The notes: generated by a model not told the origin, from the letters alone. Positions 10,989 through 25,974 are shown, counted from the stretch's first letter. The stretch: DNA of 64,000 nucleotides from Erythrophleum ivorense (GCA_026724425.1 JAIUCV010000007.1:20985286-21049285); one strand, 5' to 3'. Translations and numbers: made by a program.

Positions 10989-13900
10989 TATAACATCTTA
11001 AAATTAGTCAAGTGAAATTATGAAAATTTAGAATTTAATTTGGGAAAATAAGAGATTGTTGTGAGAATTAAGGAAATTATTAAAAAAACAAGAATTTTCA
11101 AGAAAAATAATTATTTGGGCCTTTTTTTAAGCATATAATAATATGATAATTTTTAACATAAAATAAATTTTATTTTATGATTTAAATTTATTTAGGTGAT
11201 ATTAATTAAAAGCATTTTGGAAAAGTTAAATTAGAGCCCAATAATTAGTTTGATTCTACCAAAAATAATTTTAAAGAGCCCAAGCTAAGTTATAAGCTGA
11301 GACCTAACCCATTTAGACTTAGTAAACCAAAGCCTAATACCTAGATATAAACCCAATGGACAAAAATGCCTTTAGGTCAACCTAAACCTTCACTTAAGCC
11401 CACTTAAATGTTAAACCCTCCCACTTCATGATGAAAAACATGTTGGACAAAAAAAGGAAAAGTAAAACATAGAAGAAAGAAGAAGGACATGGTTCTTCAC
11501 CCTCCAAACATTGACTTGCCAAAAAAACACGAAATTTGGCTAAGGTGAGTGAAGAAACACTTGTTCTACTCATCTTCCTCTACATTTTAAGCCAAACAAC
11601 TTATCATTTGAAGGTTTTTCATCAAACTTTAGGTGCTAAAAATTGGGCATTTTGATGCTTCCTTACTTGATTTTCAACTTTGAAGGCTAGATAAACTATT
11701 GGGTAAGTATTTCCCTTTATTTTGATGTGTTAATATGCTAAAAATTGGCCCTTATGATTGATTTTTTTTGTTAGACTATGTTAACATGCAAAAATTCAAG
11801 TTTTAGGAATGGCCCATGGTGCGTTTTTGGTTGTTAAGAGTCAAATCAATTTAATCTCTTAGATGTACGAGTAAGTGTTTCCCCTTCTTTTATGAGGTGT
11901 ATATGCTAAATTTTCATCATTTGTATTAATTTTTTGTGCATGGCTGTTACATGTATGAAAATAGAGATGTTAGGTCACAGTGACCCATGATTTGTTCTTA
12001 GTAGTTTGATCTTAAATTAGTGCTATTGATTCTTTGGAAACTTGGGCAAGTGATTTCTAATAGATTATTGATGAAATTGATCATGGATATGAAGCTCTTT
12101 TGCTCATGATGGTTAAATAATGGTAACTATGCTTGTTTTAGGCTTGGTAGGCCTTTTGGAACATGTTATAGCTAGAGGAAGAGTAATTGGGCTTCATTGA
12201 GGTAACTAAGGGTTAATTCCATGGATATGTGTAGTTTTGATCATGTGTTTACTTGTATATGCTATTTTAATGACTAATAATAAGTTTAGCTTATATAACC
12301 TAGACTGTGACCGTGTCCATGTATCTGAAGCTACGATCATACTTCCACTTATGCATTGTGCCATGATAGTGCACCAAGTTGTGATCATACTTTTATGAAT
12401 GCACCGAGCCATAATCGTGCTCAGTAGGGAGCTTGTGTCATTATTATGCCCCTCCCTTAGTTGTTGGTCAATAATTCGTTAGATATGGCTACTAGTATGG
12501 GATTATAGCCACTTATAGTTAAACTTTTTCATTTAAAATGATGCATGCTTTATGTTGGTTAAATTGTCCATGCAAAGCATTATGTTGATTAATATGTACA
12601 TATATATGAAATTTTCCTTTTGTTACTGAGATTTGATATCTCAGCCCACTGTGAGCTAAAATTTTTCGGGACCAAACCTCTTAATAGCAAAGAAAAGCTA
12701 ATGGAAACTTCTCATGATAGTTTAGTAGTATATAGACTTGAATACTTTGTTTAACTAGGTTTGTATAGTAGAAATACTAGCTTTTATGTAATTGCTTATT
12801 ATGTTATAAAATTGACACAATGCATCATGTGTTGCCAAGCATAAGGGCTATTTATATAATTTGAGTCATTGTCGAATTGATACTTGTAATTGTATTTGGA
12901 TGATTCTTAATGAGTAACTTAGAACTATATGATGACTAAACATTTAGTACTGTGAAATTAATGTTTCAACTATTAGTACAAAAGGTTTAGATGTGTAAAT
13001 GAGATTAAATATGTACTTTACACTTACATAAGGTGTTTATAAGAATTTAGGAGGCATATTTTGGATTTGATCTATTACTTGAACATTTTAGGAGTAACTC
13101 TTGAATCATTGCTGTCATTATGGTCTTCTAGTTATCATGGAAGGATTTTATTTGTCATTGCTTAATTACAACTTGCTATAGATGTATGATGGATTATCGT
13201 ATCAAAAGATGGATTTTGGGTATGGTACTTGCATTTGATGTTAGATTAACTACTGTCATATGAAAAATTTTGTTATCATATAAGTTTAAAGTGGATATCA
13301 TTGATTGACCAATTGTGATTCTAAATTTGATTATGGTTTAGGAGCCTTAGGAATGTGCTTTTGTTGCCTTGATCATGGGCAATGTGAAATGGTTCATTCG
13401 TTTTGTGTTGCCATAATATACTTTGCTATTATAAGTAACTACTGGGTGATTTTGGGGTGTTATATAGTTATATTTTGAATTTAAGGGAATTTGGGGTTGC
13501 GTCAAAATTTTAACAATGAGGAAAAGTTTAATTTGTTAATTGAAACTTGCTCAAGGTGCTTAGATGAGTTTAGATGAGGTATTATGGATTTTAGATTGCA
13601 ACTTAAAACTATTCCCTACCATTTGTTGTCATAGAAGAGTTCTCATGCTATCATAATTGAAGTTAGAATGGTTTGGTTAGTTTTTAAATCTTTGAGTTAG
13701 GTAAGACAATTGGATGCAGATTATAAGAATGTAAACTATTTATAAACCTTGCCTTTTATGTAACACCATATCAAGATGCTTCTCAATTTACATCACAAAT
13801 GGCATAAACATCAATTTGCATGAAAATCATACTTTTAGTAGCAGAGATAATCGTCTTTAAAAGCCAAAATAATTCAATTTTAATCATATGGACCATTTGG

Positions 13901-14726
13901 CATTACCCACATTTTCTTCCATCCATAATATACTTAATGAACTAGAAACATCACAATTTCAAGATCTAATTTTAGGTTTAAGATAAGCAACACAATTTCA
14001 AAGCAAAGTTGCAAAGTTTTCTAGTTCCATATTCTAATGCAAAATTCAAAAATTTATAACTAATTCTAGAAAAATCTAAATCATGCAAATTATACCATTT
14101 TTGAAAGCTTAGGATGTCTCCTAATTGCCATAAAAATTTAAGATCAAAACAACTAAGTTTGCCCTATGAAAATTGATAGAACAATAATGTAATATCTGAT
14201 TTTCGTTAAACGATAAAAATGGGTATGTTTTCAAAGCAAGTCCTCCTAAATGAATTAGTTAAGGTCTCAAAAAATTTAAGTAGTATTTTAAACTCCTAAA
14301 AATGAGAATTCCAGGCTCAAACGAAAAGAAAAAATGAGCTAGAATAAAGAAACAACATTGAACGAAAGACTTATGAAAAGTAATGGCATTTTCGTAATTT
14401 TGAGCAAATTTTGGAATTCACATAGGAGAACTTTTTAAATGAAAGTTTTGAGTTCTTAGAAGCCCTAAAAACCATAGGAAGCTCTAGGATAGTTAAAACC
14501 CCTCTATTGGATGTTTTGTAATGATGATGGACCTGAACTTTGATGGATTTGTTTGGAAAAATTTTAGCTCCGATTTGAGTGATTCCAAATGCATTTTACT
14601 AAATTGGGATCTAAATTTTATAATAAAAAAGACGATTCTAAAAAAGAAGCTAAAACGAACCCGAAACAAAAATGCCAAGACACAAGGGCAAAATTGAGAT
14701 TTTTAAAAATTTTTTCTTAACCGCCC

Positions 14727-14734
14727 TATATATA
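14727..14734 (+). promoter_or_regulatory. Putative TATA box of LTR A2
   Basis: TATATATA at the conserved position, about 540 bp from the LTR start and followed by the purine-rich leader. Confidence 0.5.
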
Positions 14735-16509
14735 GGTGTCACGCCCCACCTCCTTACTCACTTAGCCACATATATTTCTACCCTAAACCAAAAGAGGAAT
14801 CCTAAGAGTTAGGTGCTCAAGAGGGAGAGGAAGAGAAGAGAAATACAAGGTAGAAAGGTATGGATTCTTAGATTTTTTCATGCTTTCTCTTTAGCAAACC
14901 TCTTCTTCTCCATTTCCCCTTTTCATCCTATGGTTTTATTGAAGTTTATGGATCTGTTTTGATGGAAGAATAGAGGGGAAAATTCGGATTTAAAGAGACG
15001 AGGCCAAGGAAAGGAAGGTTCAAGTAAGAAAATAAGGAAAAACAAGGTAAAAGCTCCATCCTTTGGTAGCCACTCCTCTTCCCTTTTCTTTCTTGGTTCA
15101 TCCAACATGAGAAACTACAAGAGGGCTTAGCAGAACCAAAAGTAGATCTTAGGAATTTAAGGGAGGAGAATAAGGGAATGCAAAGAAAACAACCAAAGAA
15201 CCATTAGATTACAAGATAGAAAACCTAGGGTTTCAACTATTCCTTACAAAATCTGTTTTGATATAATGATTCCTAAGCCTAAATGAATGTTTAAATGAGC
15301 TCTTAAGATCCCTAGAAGGCTCTCCATATGCATCTTCCATTAAGAAAAACAAAGCAAAGTCCATTGGTGCCCTTATCCTTCATAGTCTTGGCCTAAAGGG
15401 GATGAGGTACCTAAAGATAGTTTTAATTTGTTCCAAGCCCATTTTTGAGTCATATATGATGAGTGAAGATGAGGGAAAGCCTTGGAAAAAATTTAAAAAC
15501 CATAGAAAGTGAGATGGCCTTATATGTTCCATAATATGACCTAAGAAAGTAATATGTGGTTAGACTCTTTGTTTTAATTGTGTGATGACTTCATGAGACT
15601 TAAAAAGAGTCAAGAATCATAAATGAAAGGAAAGAATGGAGGTTAAAACTCATTTGATGGGTGTTGCTTCATTAAGTGTACTCTTGGAACCATAAAAGGG
15701 TTATTAGACTAAGTTAGTGTTTAAGAAAGATGTATGGCTTTAGAAATGATTCCATGAACCTAATTGGCTTTCATAAATTATGCTTAGGCTAAGAGAAACC
15801 AATTCCACACTCTTGTGTGTGTGAGGCTAAGGAAGGGAGCATTGTTTCAAAAAGAAAAGTGTGTGGTTGAAATAAAAGTAACTCACTCCTCCTTCTCTCA
15901 TATATGAATGTATACTTAACTTGTCTTTGAATGTGTGTATGTGTGCTTTAAGCCATGAAAAAGTGTTCTAGTATGAGCTTTTATTCTATGGTACCATGAT
16001 GTTGTATTATGTTTTCAAAGGATGCCTTATATGCTTGCTTGGGTTTGGTTGAGTGTGGAGAGGCCAATAACTCTTTAACCATGGTGAGGATGAGTTAAGA
16101 ACCCTTAGAAATGGTTGAAACAAAGTCTAGTATCTCCCAAGAGCAAGGCATAATTCAAAGCCTTAAAGAAAAGGGTGAGGCATGTCATACCTTATTTTAT
16201 AACACTTTTCCTACTACAATTACCTCATATAAAACTTAGAGGAGTCAACAAAAACCTGAACTAAAATATTTTTTTTCATTTTAAAACTTCCTCATACAAT
16301 TTCACTATTCATTTGGTCATTTCCAAATTCTTATCTAACTTTGAAAATACATACTTAATTATAGAAAAATCGTATGAGATTAATTCAGGGCTCTACTTCA
16401 AGCTCTTTAAGCCCTTTACACGGGGAAAATGCTTACTTAGCAGAGCACATATGAATTCATATAAAGTTGCCCCTACAACAAATTGGACAGTTTTACCCCT
16501 CATTGGTCA

Positions 16510-16540
<31 letters not shown>

Positions 16541-16541
16541 T
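16510..16541. repeat. (ATT)n microsatellite in B1
   Basis: About ten uninterrupted ATT units. B2 has a shorter tract at the same place (36674-36691), so length varies between copies. Confidence 0.9.
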
Positions 16542-18258
16542 TGCCTTTATATAAGTACAGGCATTCTTACATCTTCATACTCTTTTTACTTCAGGGTTAG
16601 GTATATATGGCTTTCCATTTCATACCTGAGTACCTTACAGTATCATAACGTAACTCATGCATGCAATAATATAAAATATTTAATTACATAACAAAATGTG
16701 GTGCATAAAAGTAAGGTCCTCGATTTATGTCTCCATATTCTTTGCTCTTTCTTTGCTTGAACTCGGACCTAGCATGGGTTATATTTGGGGTGAGATTATG
16801 AAATCTCAGTAGTAGTAAACCAATCTCATTCACAAGCAAGCATGTAAGTACATAACATAATGCCAGTCAAGATGCCACATATCGTATAACAATACAAGGA
16901 ATTTCATACAAGGCCAAGCACAATCTAAGTATACATGTCTCATCTTATAGCATAAATGACAACTTCATATAGCATAACACCCATCATTATACAAACATAC
17001 AAGCTTAAGGAAAGAGAGAGGAAAACTACTACCTTAGCAAACTTTACTCCTCAATCCTTGGGACTCGGTTTACTTACTTTTGGAGTTCCCAAAACGACAT
17101 CAAACCCTATAATCATAATGATAATTCATTACAATCAACACATAAATCTTAGCTTCTAAAATAGGATGACCCCTTTTAAACTTAATGGGACCATTGGAAT
17201 TGGAAAAATCCAACTCCTTCCCTTCCCATTCATTATGGCCGAATAGTATGCCTTTCTTGGCCAAAATTTAGAAATTTTATCCCATGAGTTTTGGGGGCTT
17301 TCCCATAGGTATCCCTAGCTAAAAACACCCTTTTGAATCCATTGGAATGGATAAAATCATCAAATTCCAGCCCCAACGTCACGTTTTGGTCATCACATAA
17401 TCTAGCTCCGTTTTAGGCTCAAAGTGTGTTTCTTTGGTTCTAAAAATTCCATAGCCTTTTCCTTTATGTTTTAGGACTTGAAATTTGGTATACATGACTT
17501 TAAGAAATTAAGAAAACACCATAAACATTTTGGGAAAATTCGGACAGCATCTCCCCATGCTTTCTATTTTTCCAAAAATTACTGTCTGTGTGTTTTTCAA
17601 AGTCTCAGTACATCACAACAATAACTAAGCTCATATGGCCTTCATGTTCAACATATAACATCATTTCAAGGCCTTCATATTCAACATGTAAATTCCATTT
17701 CTAATGATTCATACGCTGTCAAAAATAACTCATAGCTAGGGTTTAACAAAACTAGCTTAAAGCATGTGATTTACAAGTATAAGATGGAGAAAACTTACTC
17801 TTTAAGCTTAAACCTTGCTTCCTTTGCTTTTCTCACTCTAAAATCCTTTCTCTTTCCACTTAGAGCAACATTTCACCTTGAACAAAAGATGAATATGCAG
17901 CTGCCCTTTGGAAGAAATGGTTGGAGGATGGAGAAGATGGAGAAATTTGGTGAAGAATGGTGGTAGTTTTGCTTGGTTTCACTTCATCTTACACTTTTTC
18001 TCCCCCTCTCTCTCTCTTCACGTTTTTCTTTCTTTCTTCCTTGTGTGAAAATGGTGGAATGGAGGTGAAAAAGATGAATCTAATAAAGTTAAATGGTCAT
18101 ACTAAATTTGGACCCTTGGATCAACCTTTTCAAGATCAAATCTTAACCTTCTATTCCTTTTTTTCTTTTGATTTTCTAATTTCATAACTAAATATCTTCT
18201 TCCAAAAATTCTTGGCCACACACTTGGAAGGCTTGCCTTAGCCCTTAAGTTATGGAGA

Positions 18259-18340
18259 GTAACCATGGTTAATTTCTTAACTCAACCATGGTCAACTTAA
18301 ATTCAACCATAGTTAGTTTCCAACTTAACCATAGTTGATT
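18259..18340. repeat. AACCATGGTT palindrome array in B1
   Basis: Four sites in 80 bp: AACCATGGTT at 18261-18270 (perfect, extended as TAACCATGGTTAA), AACCATGGTC at 18284, AACCATAGTT at 18305 and AACCATAGTT at 18327. They are separated by TTAACTC-like spacers. B2 has the matching array at 41377-41456. On the sense strand the array is roughly 1 kb from the LTR start, just upstream of the leader-like region. Confidence 0.8.
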
Positions 18341-21300
18341 CTTTAAAATAACTAAAATCGTTTTCTTCTTTTCCTTTCATTCTATATTTATATTTGGATT
18401 TCATCTTCTCTAAAACCCTAATCATATCTTCTCTTCTCTTATTGGGCCTTTAGAATTAACTATTGGGCCTTACAGCAATCTAAAAATCAGTGTCTGAGCC
18501 CAATTAAGGTTTTACGGTACAATACATATCTTTAGACTTTCTAAAATTTATGAACATTATTTCCTCTACTTTCTGGCCATATTAAGCTTCAAACATGGGT
18601 CAAGGGCCCTTAAACTCAATCCTCATAAATTTTGGTGTCAATTGGACATCCGGGTCTATAGGTGTAGTTTTTACTATTCTGTATTATGATTGTGCTATAA
18701 ACTTTTCATTTACTGCAATTCTGTCCCTGAAACTCCTTCAGGTTTCTTAGCCCTTTAGCTATTTTTATTTCTATAGTTCTTACAACTTTTTTTTTTTTTC
18801 ATTTTGCTCATGACTACTGATTGGGATAACCGGATCCCGGACCGAATCCCGCCTGGCCATCCGAACAACTTGGTATCATTGGACCCGTCTCATCAAATTG
18901 AGTTTAACTGTGGGTCACGGATTTCTGAGATTCTTGCCCGATTTTTTGATATTCGTGCTTAAAGCCACGAATAGAGGGTGAAACTAGGGTTCCCTGAACT
19001 TTAAGGTAATTTATACATTTTGCCCGACATATAACTTTTCTTTGCATTTTAGTCCCTGGCTCCTTCATACTTGACTTTGAAGGCTCTTCGGGACCTTTTT
19101 TTTCATCTATTTTAGCCTCAATTTAGGGCACCTCTGGCCTTGACTTATCATTATTTATGATCTATAATATTATTCTAATTTTATTAGACCTTAATTTATT
19201 CTATTTGGGAGATTTTTTTTCATATCCGGTGAATTTCGTACGTTGACGGAGAAATCATATGTTACGTTTCTCGCGTTTCCTTACATTTTCTTGGATTTTC
19301 AAAAAACCAGATGTTACAAGGCAAGTCCAAGAACCTTGAAAAGATTAGGTGAGGCTAATCTACTTGCTTAGCAAGCCTATGTATGCTTTGTGTGACTTGT
19401 TTAAATGTTAAAGATGTTTCTTGAATGATTGCACATTCCATTATGCCCATGTATGCATTTTTAAGACTTGTTTTGCATATTTTATGTATGATTGAAAAAG
19501 AGATGAGTTATTAGGATTATTTGAATCTCATTTCCTCCTCTCTAATGTCCTAACATGTTAGGTGGACCAAGTGGACAAGGTAATGGGAGCCAACAACTTG
19601 AAAGATAAGGGATTGCCAACAATTTGCATAGATTTTGCTTCTTTATGGCCATATGAGTGGCAAATGTTGTAATCCATTATTGTATATGTCCTATGTGTAA
19701 CACCATAATTTCCTAATTTATCTCAAGCTATTTCCATGTTTAACATTAAGCATTTCATGGAGGAACAAAGAAATAGCATAAAAATATTGATTATTTTAGC
19801 TTTGCATCATGTATAAAAATTCTATTTGGTGACACATGGACCATGTGAGCTCATGTATCATATTTAATTATATAGATACAACTCATTTCCATCCCTAGAA
19901 ATGGCCTACAACTCGTGGAAAGCAAAGGAAAGCTTCAAATATATATATATGCATTTTCGGCTAGAATTCTCTCACTTCTATCACAAATTTTGAAAAATCA
20001 TAACTAATTCTAGAAAAATAGAAATCATGCATTCTTGACTATTCTGGAAAGCCACACATGTCTACTTTATACTAGAAATATGTCTAGACTATAATATTCG
20101 ATACAGAAGACGTTTGATATTCAAAAAATTCCAAAGGTCTAACTATCTATTGGTACTATCACAGATTTTTGCAGTAAATTTTAAAAATATCCAATTAATT
20201 CCAAAAAAGTCCAATCTATGAAAATGATACAAATCTGGAAAGCTACAAATGTTATCTAGAGGAGAAAAATAACTTAAGACCAGGTCAAACACACTTAGAC
20301 CTCGAAACCTAATTAAATAGTACCTGAGGTCAGTTTGAGCACCTGACACTGGGCAGAATCTTTAAAAATTCATATCTCCCTATCTAGACATCTAAATAGG
20401 GTGCTTCTAGTTGGCACAAGTCATTGGAAATATCTAGTTTCTCCTTATAAAATTTTATGGCAATTGGACATCATTTGGCTCTATGTGACAGATTTCATTT
20501 TCAGATCAGTGTGAACAATACTATTACCAAAACCAGAATTTTTGCCAACTTTGGAAATTCATCAAATATTTTGTAAACCTCCAAAAATTCCATACTTTAG
20601 CTTCCCATAAAGCTCTCAATAAAATCTAATTGCATGCTAAATCTCAGATCAAGAAGAGCTCATTATGATAAAAAGTTGCATAGGGTTCTAAAATGGCAAT
20701 TTCTTGCTCCATATAAGGTACCAAAATGTCCAAATGGCTTCCATTGATATTTAGCACCTTTTAGCCAAGTCTAAAAACATGAATATGACTTGTTTGAACT
20801 TCCCAAGTGGTTCCAAACGTCATGCATCTAAATTTGGCCATGCTACTTCCATATATACACATTTGCATCAAACTTCCAAGAAACAAAATTTGCCATTATA
20901 TACTCATTTTACATTTTAGTATTCACATACCATAATCTCTCACTTATACATGATACATCATCATATTTATACATGTTCATAACTTGATAAGACATATACT
21001 ACCATAAATTATAACATATGCCATTCTTATGGCCTTAAAGTAACAAAACTTTCACATTTTAATGTCAATCATTCATCTCTCATGTGGTTGGCTCCCATTG
21101 CCTTATTCTTTGGGTCCACCTAGCATATTAGGACATTAGAGAGGAGGGAATAAGATTCAAAGAATCCCAATAGCTCATCTCCCTTTCAATCACATATAAC
21201 ATATGCAAGGCAAGTCTTGAAAATGCATACATGGGCATAATAGATGACATGAACATTCAAGAAGCAAACTTGACATGTGAGTAAATCATACAAGGTATCC

Positions 21301-22346
21301 AAAGGCTTGCCAAGTGGATGGATTGGCCTCATCCTTTTCCTCATAGATTTTGAACTTGCCTTACCCTTTCTTTAAGAGATTCTTGGACTTAACCTTGCTC
21401 TTGGAAGTCTATCTCATCTTGGGAGACTCTTCACTTTGTCTAAATCAATTCTAAGGGTTCTTAACTCATCCTTACCATGGTTAAGAGTTCTTGAGTTCTT
21501 CATACTCAAGCAAACCCAAACAAATATCATAACATTATTTAAAAACATAATATGTCATCATGGTACCATGGCATATGCAATCATGCTAGTATACTTTTCA
21601 TGACTTAAAAATACACATACACACATTCTAAGACAAGCTAAGCACACATCCATGCATGAGAGAAGGTGAAGAGAGCTACCTTGGAAGCAACCACACACTT
21701 TTCCCTTTGAAAGAATGCTCCCTCTTTCAGCCTCACACACACAAATGTGTGGGGATGCTTTCTCTTGGCCTAGACACAATTCATGGAAGCTAATTAGGTT
21801 CATGAACTCAATTCTAAGGGCATACAACTTGCTTAGACACTAACTTAACCTATATACCCCATTATGGTTTCATAAATGAACTTAATTAAGTAACACCTCT
21901 CAAATAAATTCTAGGCTCCAATCTTTCTTTTCAAATATGATTCTTGACTCCTTTTAAACCTCTTGGAGTCATCATATAATCAAAATCAAGAGTCTAACTA
22001 CATGTTGCTTCTTTAGGTTATATTATAGAATATAAAGCACAAACTCATTCTCTAAGCTTTCTAAATTTTTTCCAAGACTTCCCCTCATATTCATTCATCA
22101 TATATGACTCAAAAATAGGCTTAGAAAAATTTAAAACTCTCCCTAGCTATGTAAACCCCCTTAGGCCGAGACTAGGAGCATTTTTGGCCTTCATGGACAT
22201 TGCTTTGTTTTCCCAAGGGAAGATGCATATGAGGTGAAAGAAACGAATTGTACACGCAATGAAAATTTTAAATCGTTTCTTCCCATGGATCCGTCGACTT
22301 GATTAAACCAAGTATGAGATAAAATATTACTTTTGTAGTATGCTTT

Positions 22347-22414
22347 GTCCTTTCAGATCTCTGGAACTGACGTCTATGCTGTCCTTTTAGATCTCTGGAA
22401 CTGACGTCTATGCG
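22347..22414. repeat. 34-bp tandem duplication in copia LTR K
   Basis: Two adjacent units, each starting GTCCTTT and containing AGATCT and GACGTC, differ at two positions. Such short repeats in copia LTRs are known in other elements as promoter modules; here that role is inference. Confidence 0.85.
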
Positions 22415-22775
22415 TAACCCCCTTTACCGGTATCCATACGAATGATCTGGCAACTTGAAAGGCGTGCTAACTCCTTCATTCACCATGTCCGTACGCGAAT
22501 TGAAGAGAAGAAGATCTTTTCTCTCTAGGCGTCTCTACACTTTCTCTCTCTAGGTGTACACTGCTCTCTCTCTTTCGAGGGTGACGGCTTAAGGATTTAG
22601 AAATCTGACCCCTTTTATGTGTTTCTAAACCCTAGCCTACCTCTCCTTTTATAGATGTATATTTAGATTAAATTAGTAAATTTAAATACATCATTTAAAT
22701 TAATCCAAATTAATCTTAAACAAATTAGTTAAAATTCAAATTTATCTCATAAATTCAATTTGAACTAATTCATTT

Positions 22776-22867
22776 ATAAATAAATATATATATTAAAATA
22801 TATAATACAATATATATTTATATCAAATATAAGTATATATATTTTGAATTTATATATATATATATAA
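22776..22867. repeat. AT-dinucleotide-rich tract, left of E1
   Basis: Runs of TATA with few interruptions. The matching right half is at about 25980-26082, so this was a single AT-rich tract in K that E1 split. Confidence 0.8.
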
Positions 22868-25800
22868 TGTGACGACCCTAACTTCTAATCATTGTAATTA
22901 AGGTTAAATATGTGATTAATAACCATAAAGCAGGGTTACATGGCATTAAAACTAATTACATTATGGAAATACGGGGAAATTTGAACTTTAATTTTATTAG
23001 AGTCATCAACCATGTAATTACCAACACTTACATATATCAGGGGAAATGAACATTCATTTTATGAGCCTTGATTCTATTACCTATCATTTTCAATTCACAT
23101 TTATCTTCTATCAATGTTTACAAGTCATCCCTTTAGGTTACAATAAGGAAAACCAAGATTTCTAGTCAATATAGGAGTTTCAGGACATTCGTCGTAGCCA
23201 ATTTCCCTTAGCCGCGGCCAATTCCCCTCGGCTTCACCCCTTGCATCGTTATCGCTGCGGTGCTTTAAACCTTTGCCGTAGCCAACCTACATATCACCGC
23301 AGCGAAGAAGCCTCCTAGAACTTCCCTTGCTCGCCTCTTGCTATTGGCCGTAGCCAATACCTCCTTTCACCGCGGCCAATTCCTCTCTGGAATGCCTGAC
23401 TCATTTTCACAAAATTTCGCCGCAGCCAATTCCACACTTCGCCACGGCCAATTCCCCTCTAGACAACTCCCAATTTAACCTCTCACATTTTACCGTAGCC
23501 AATTCCACATTCGTTGTAGCGAATTACTCCCTGGGACTCTCCTTGGGCAACTTCACCACTATTGGCCGCGGCCAAATGCCTTCTGATCCTACTACTCTTA
23601 AAACCTTGCCTTAAACTCTCTACTCTCTTTTTAGGGACACTCTAGGACCACTCTCCCTCTATTTGTGAACCTTTAATGGTATTTATTTACTTGATTTACC
23701 TAATTAATCTATCCTTATCCATCTCAAGATTTAAAGTATTGGTTTCAACTTACCAAGCTACCACACATCAATAAAACCATAATTTAATGACAACAAATGT
23801 ATTCTGGTCACAAGGTGCATGGGGCCCATGCTTAATGTTCATACAAGATTAAGTCATTTATCTATTGTTAGCCAATTACAACCATAATGTTCAATCCCAT
23901 GATAGTTAAATTACATATACAGTTCCTATACTTGGCAATTCATGATGCAATGCAACAATGATACAAAACTAGCAATCTAGTTATGATACAATTCAACAAG
24001 GCCTCCAAACCTATGTGCTACCAAACTATTTAATGTGCTTCCATTAATTTTTCTCCTTGCCACTAAAAGGTCCAGTCCCTAAAAATGTTAGCTCATAATG
24101 GGGTGAGATATACAATCTCAATAACAAAAGGCTATTCCCATATATATGTACAAGTTAATCAATCCGATGCAATTTCATATCATCAATACCAGAATCATCA
24201 ATTCAATTTACAAATGAACCAGTTGAACTACCAATAACTATTGTCTCATACCAGCAGTCATACACAACATGTTAATAGCCAATAACACCGGGAGAGGTCC
24301 GTCTATGGCACTTACTTTGTAATGAGCACAACTAGGGCTCAGTGCATATGGGGTTTGATCACAACCCAGTGCTCGATCGAAGCACATGCATGGGTGGCAA
24401 CCGCACCACAGCTCCACCATGGACTCACAAGGTCCAATCACAATAACAATTCAAGTAGTCAACTAATCATTTAGCATTTCAAAATCATATATATGTAAAC
24501 AATATCATATTAACATGAACATATACATGGAATTGGAAAATTAACCCCAATTACCTCAATAAAGCCAATTACTCATCCTCTAGCTACCATCATGATTTAA
24601 AGCACACCAAGCCTAACATAAGCATAATCATCATCATTCAACTACCATTAGTAAAGAGTTTCCCTATCCATAGATAAATCTTAACAAGAGCACATTTAGA
24701 ACTTCTTGCCCAAGTGTCCTAAGGGTCAATTGTTCAAATTCCCGATCAAGACATCAAAGCTCACGACAGTTCACTCTCCACATTTTCATTTTCGCACATA
24801 CACAAGCCATGCACCAAAAGTCAATCCAAATGATGGGAATTTAGTACACACATCTCATAAAAGGAGAGAAATCACTTACCTATACATCTAAGAGGTTAAT
24901 AGACTGAGTTGAGCATCAACTACCAAGAACACATCATGGGACATTCCCAAATTCGGATTTCAGTCATCAAGCCCAGAATTTTCATTGTTTCACCTTCATC
25001 TCCTTGTAATTTCGCACAATAACAGAACCCATCATGAAAATCAATCCTTGAGGACATTTTCCAACAAAATAATACACAAATTGAGAGGGAAATACTTACC
25101 CAATCACCCCTTTAGTTTCTACTCCGAAAATCTTCCAAGGGAACACCAAAACACCAAGGTTCAGATATGGAAAGGAGGTGAAAATGCTCAAAAATAGAAA
25201 CTAATTGGACCAAAATGAAGAGAAGAATGAGAGGGACATGTTTTGTATAGATTACCTTGGCCAAATCTTCCTCTAGAAGTGAAAAATGGTGGAGGAATGT
25301 AGAAAAACCCTAGCCCCTCTTCTTAAGTGCGAAAATGGCTTTCTAAGTCTGCAGAACATGAATTCCTTGGCAGCCAAATGGGTGGAGAGAAGGCTTCTTA
25401 GGGTTTTAGTGAAGATAGGCTGGTCTAATGGGCCTATTATTTCAAGTAGGCTGGTGCTATATGAGATGGGCTGCAGAAAACTTAAATCTAGAAGTGGGAT
25501 GTGCTGACCCAATGGCCCAATTCCTTGTGGATTCAGATTTTTATGCTTGTTGGGCCTTATTCATAAGTTGGGCTGCAGCAATTTGGTAGGGTCAGGCCAA
25601 GAGTTAATCTAATTTGGGTCTGCATAATGTGTATTGGGCCAACTATAAGGGCTCATGTAAATTGGGTCTTGGGCCACCATTTCATTAATTCAAATTAGAC
25701 TATTACTAGGTGATCTCTCTTGGCCCAAATATCATGATAAGGAGTTGGGCTTGCACCTAAAATCATTGGGCCTCCATAAATCCTTACCCATAGCTTATTC

Positions 25801-25974
25801 AAATAAATTTTGGGCCCAAATTAAGTTTTAATCTAATCGAAATCTTAAACCCATATTAATAACTTATTTCTCTATAAATTTTCGTTCATATAGCTTACCC
25901 AATTATTCCATAATAATTATTCTTAATTAGTCCAAATACATTATTAACACCTTAATTAATTTTAGGGTGTTACA
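22868..25974 (-). mobile_element. Complete family-E solo LTR (E1)
   Basis: A 3,107-bp sequence starting TGTGACGACC and ending GGGTGTTACA; TSD TATAA (22863-22867) and TATCA (25975-25979), one mismatch in an AT-rich flank. Sense is minus: it starts TGTAACACCC, with a GGCCCAA-rich early part, a leader ending near 25250, the hairpin TGAGATATACAATCTCA at 24104-24120, and the GC-rich palindrome array at 23189-23578 near the sense 3' end. E2 at 49336 is the second copy in opposite orientation. It is the deepest layer of the nest. Confidence 0.88.
23189..23578. repeat. GGCCGCGGCC palindrome array in E1
   Basis: About eleven sites based on ATTGGCCGCGGCCAAT lie 20-50 bp apart in an otherwise AT-rich LTR. 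Examples are TAGCCGCGGCCAATT, ATTGGCCGTAGCCAATA, CACCGCGGCCAATT, CGCCACGGCCAATT, and the near-perfect ATTGGCCGCGGCCAAAT at 23561-23577. Most differences from the consensus are CG to TG or CA. Confidence 0.85.

Larger units (their letters stand above)
16183..19318 (-). mobile_element. Complete family-B solo LTR (B1)
   Basis: A 3,136-bp sequence starting TGTCATACC and ending GATGTTACA, with a perfect TSD AGGCA at 16178-16182 and 19319-19323, inside LTR A2. The sense strand is minus: it starts TGTAACATCTGG, like other Ty3-type LTRs. Landmarks are an (ATT)n microsatellite, the hairpin TGAGATTATGAAATCTCA at 16791-16808, a leader-like AAGAAAGAAAG/CACCTCC region near 18000, and the AACCATGGTT array at 18259-18340. 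B2 is a near-collinear second copy. No coding region is present. Confidence 0.93.
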
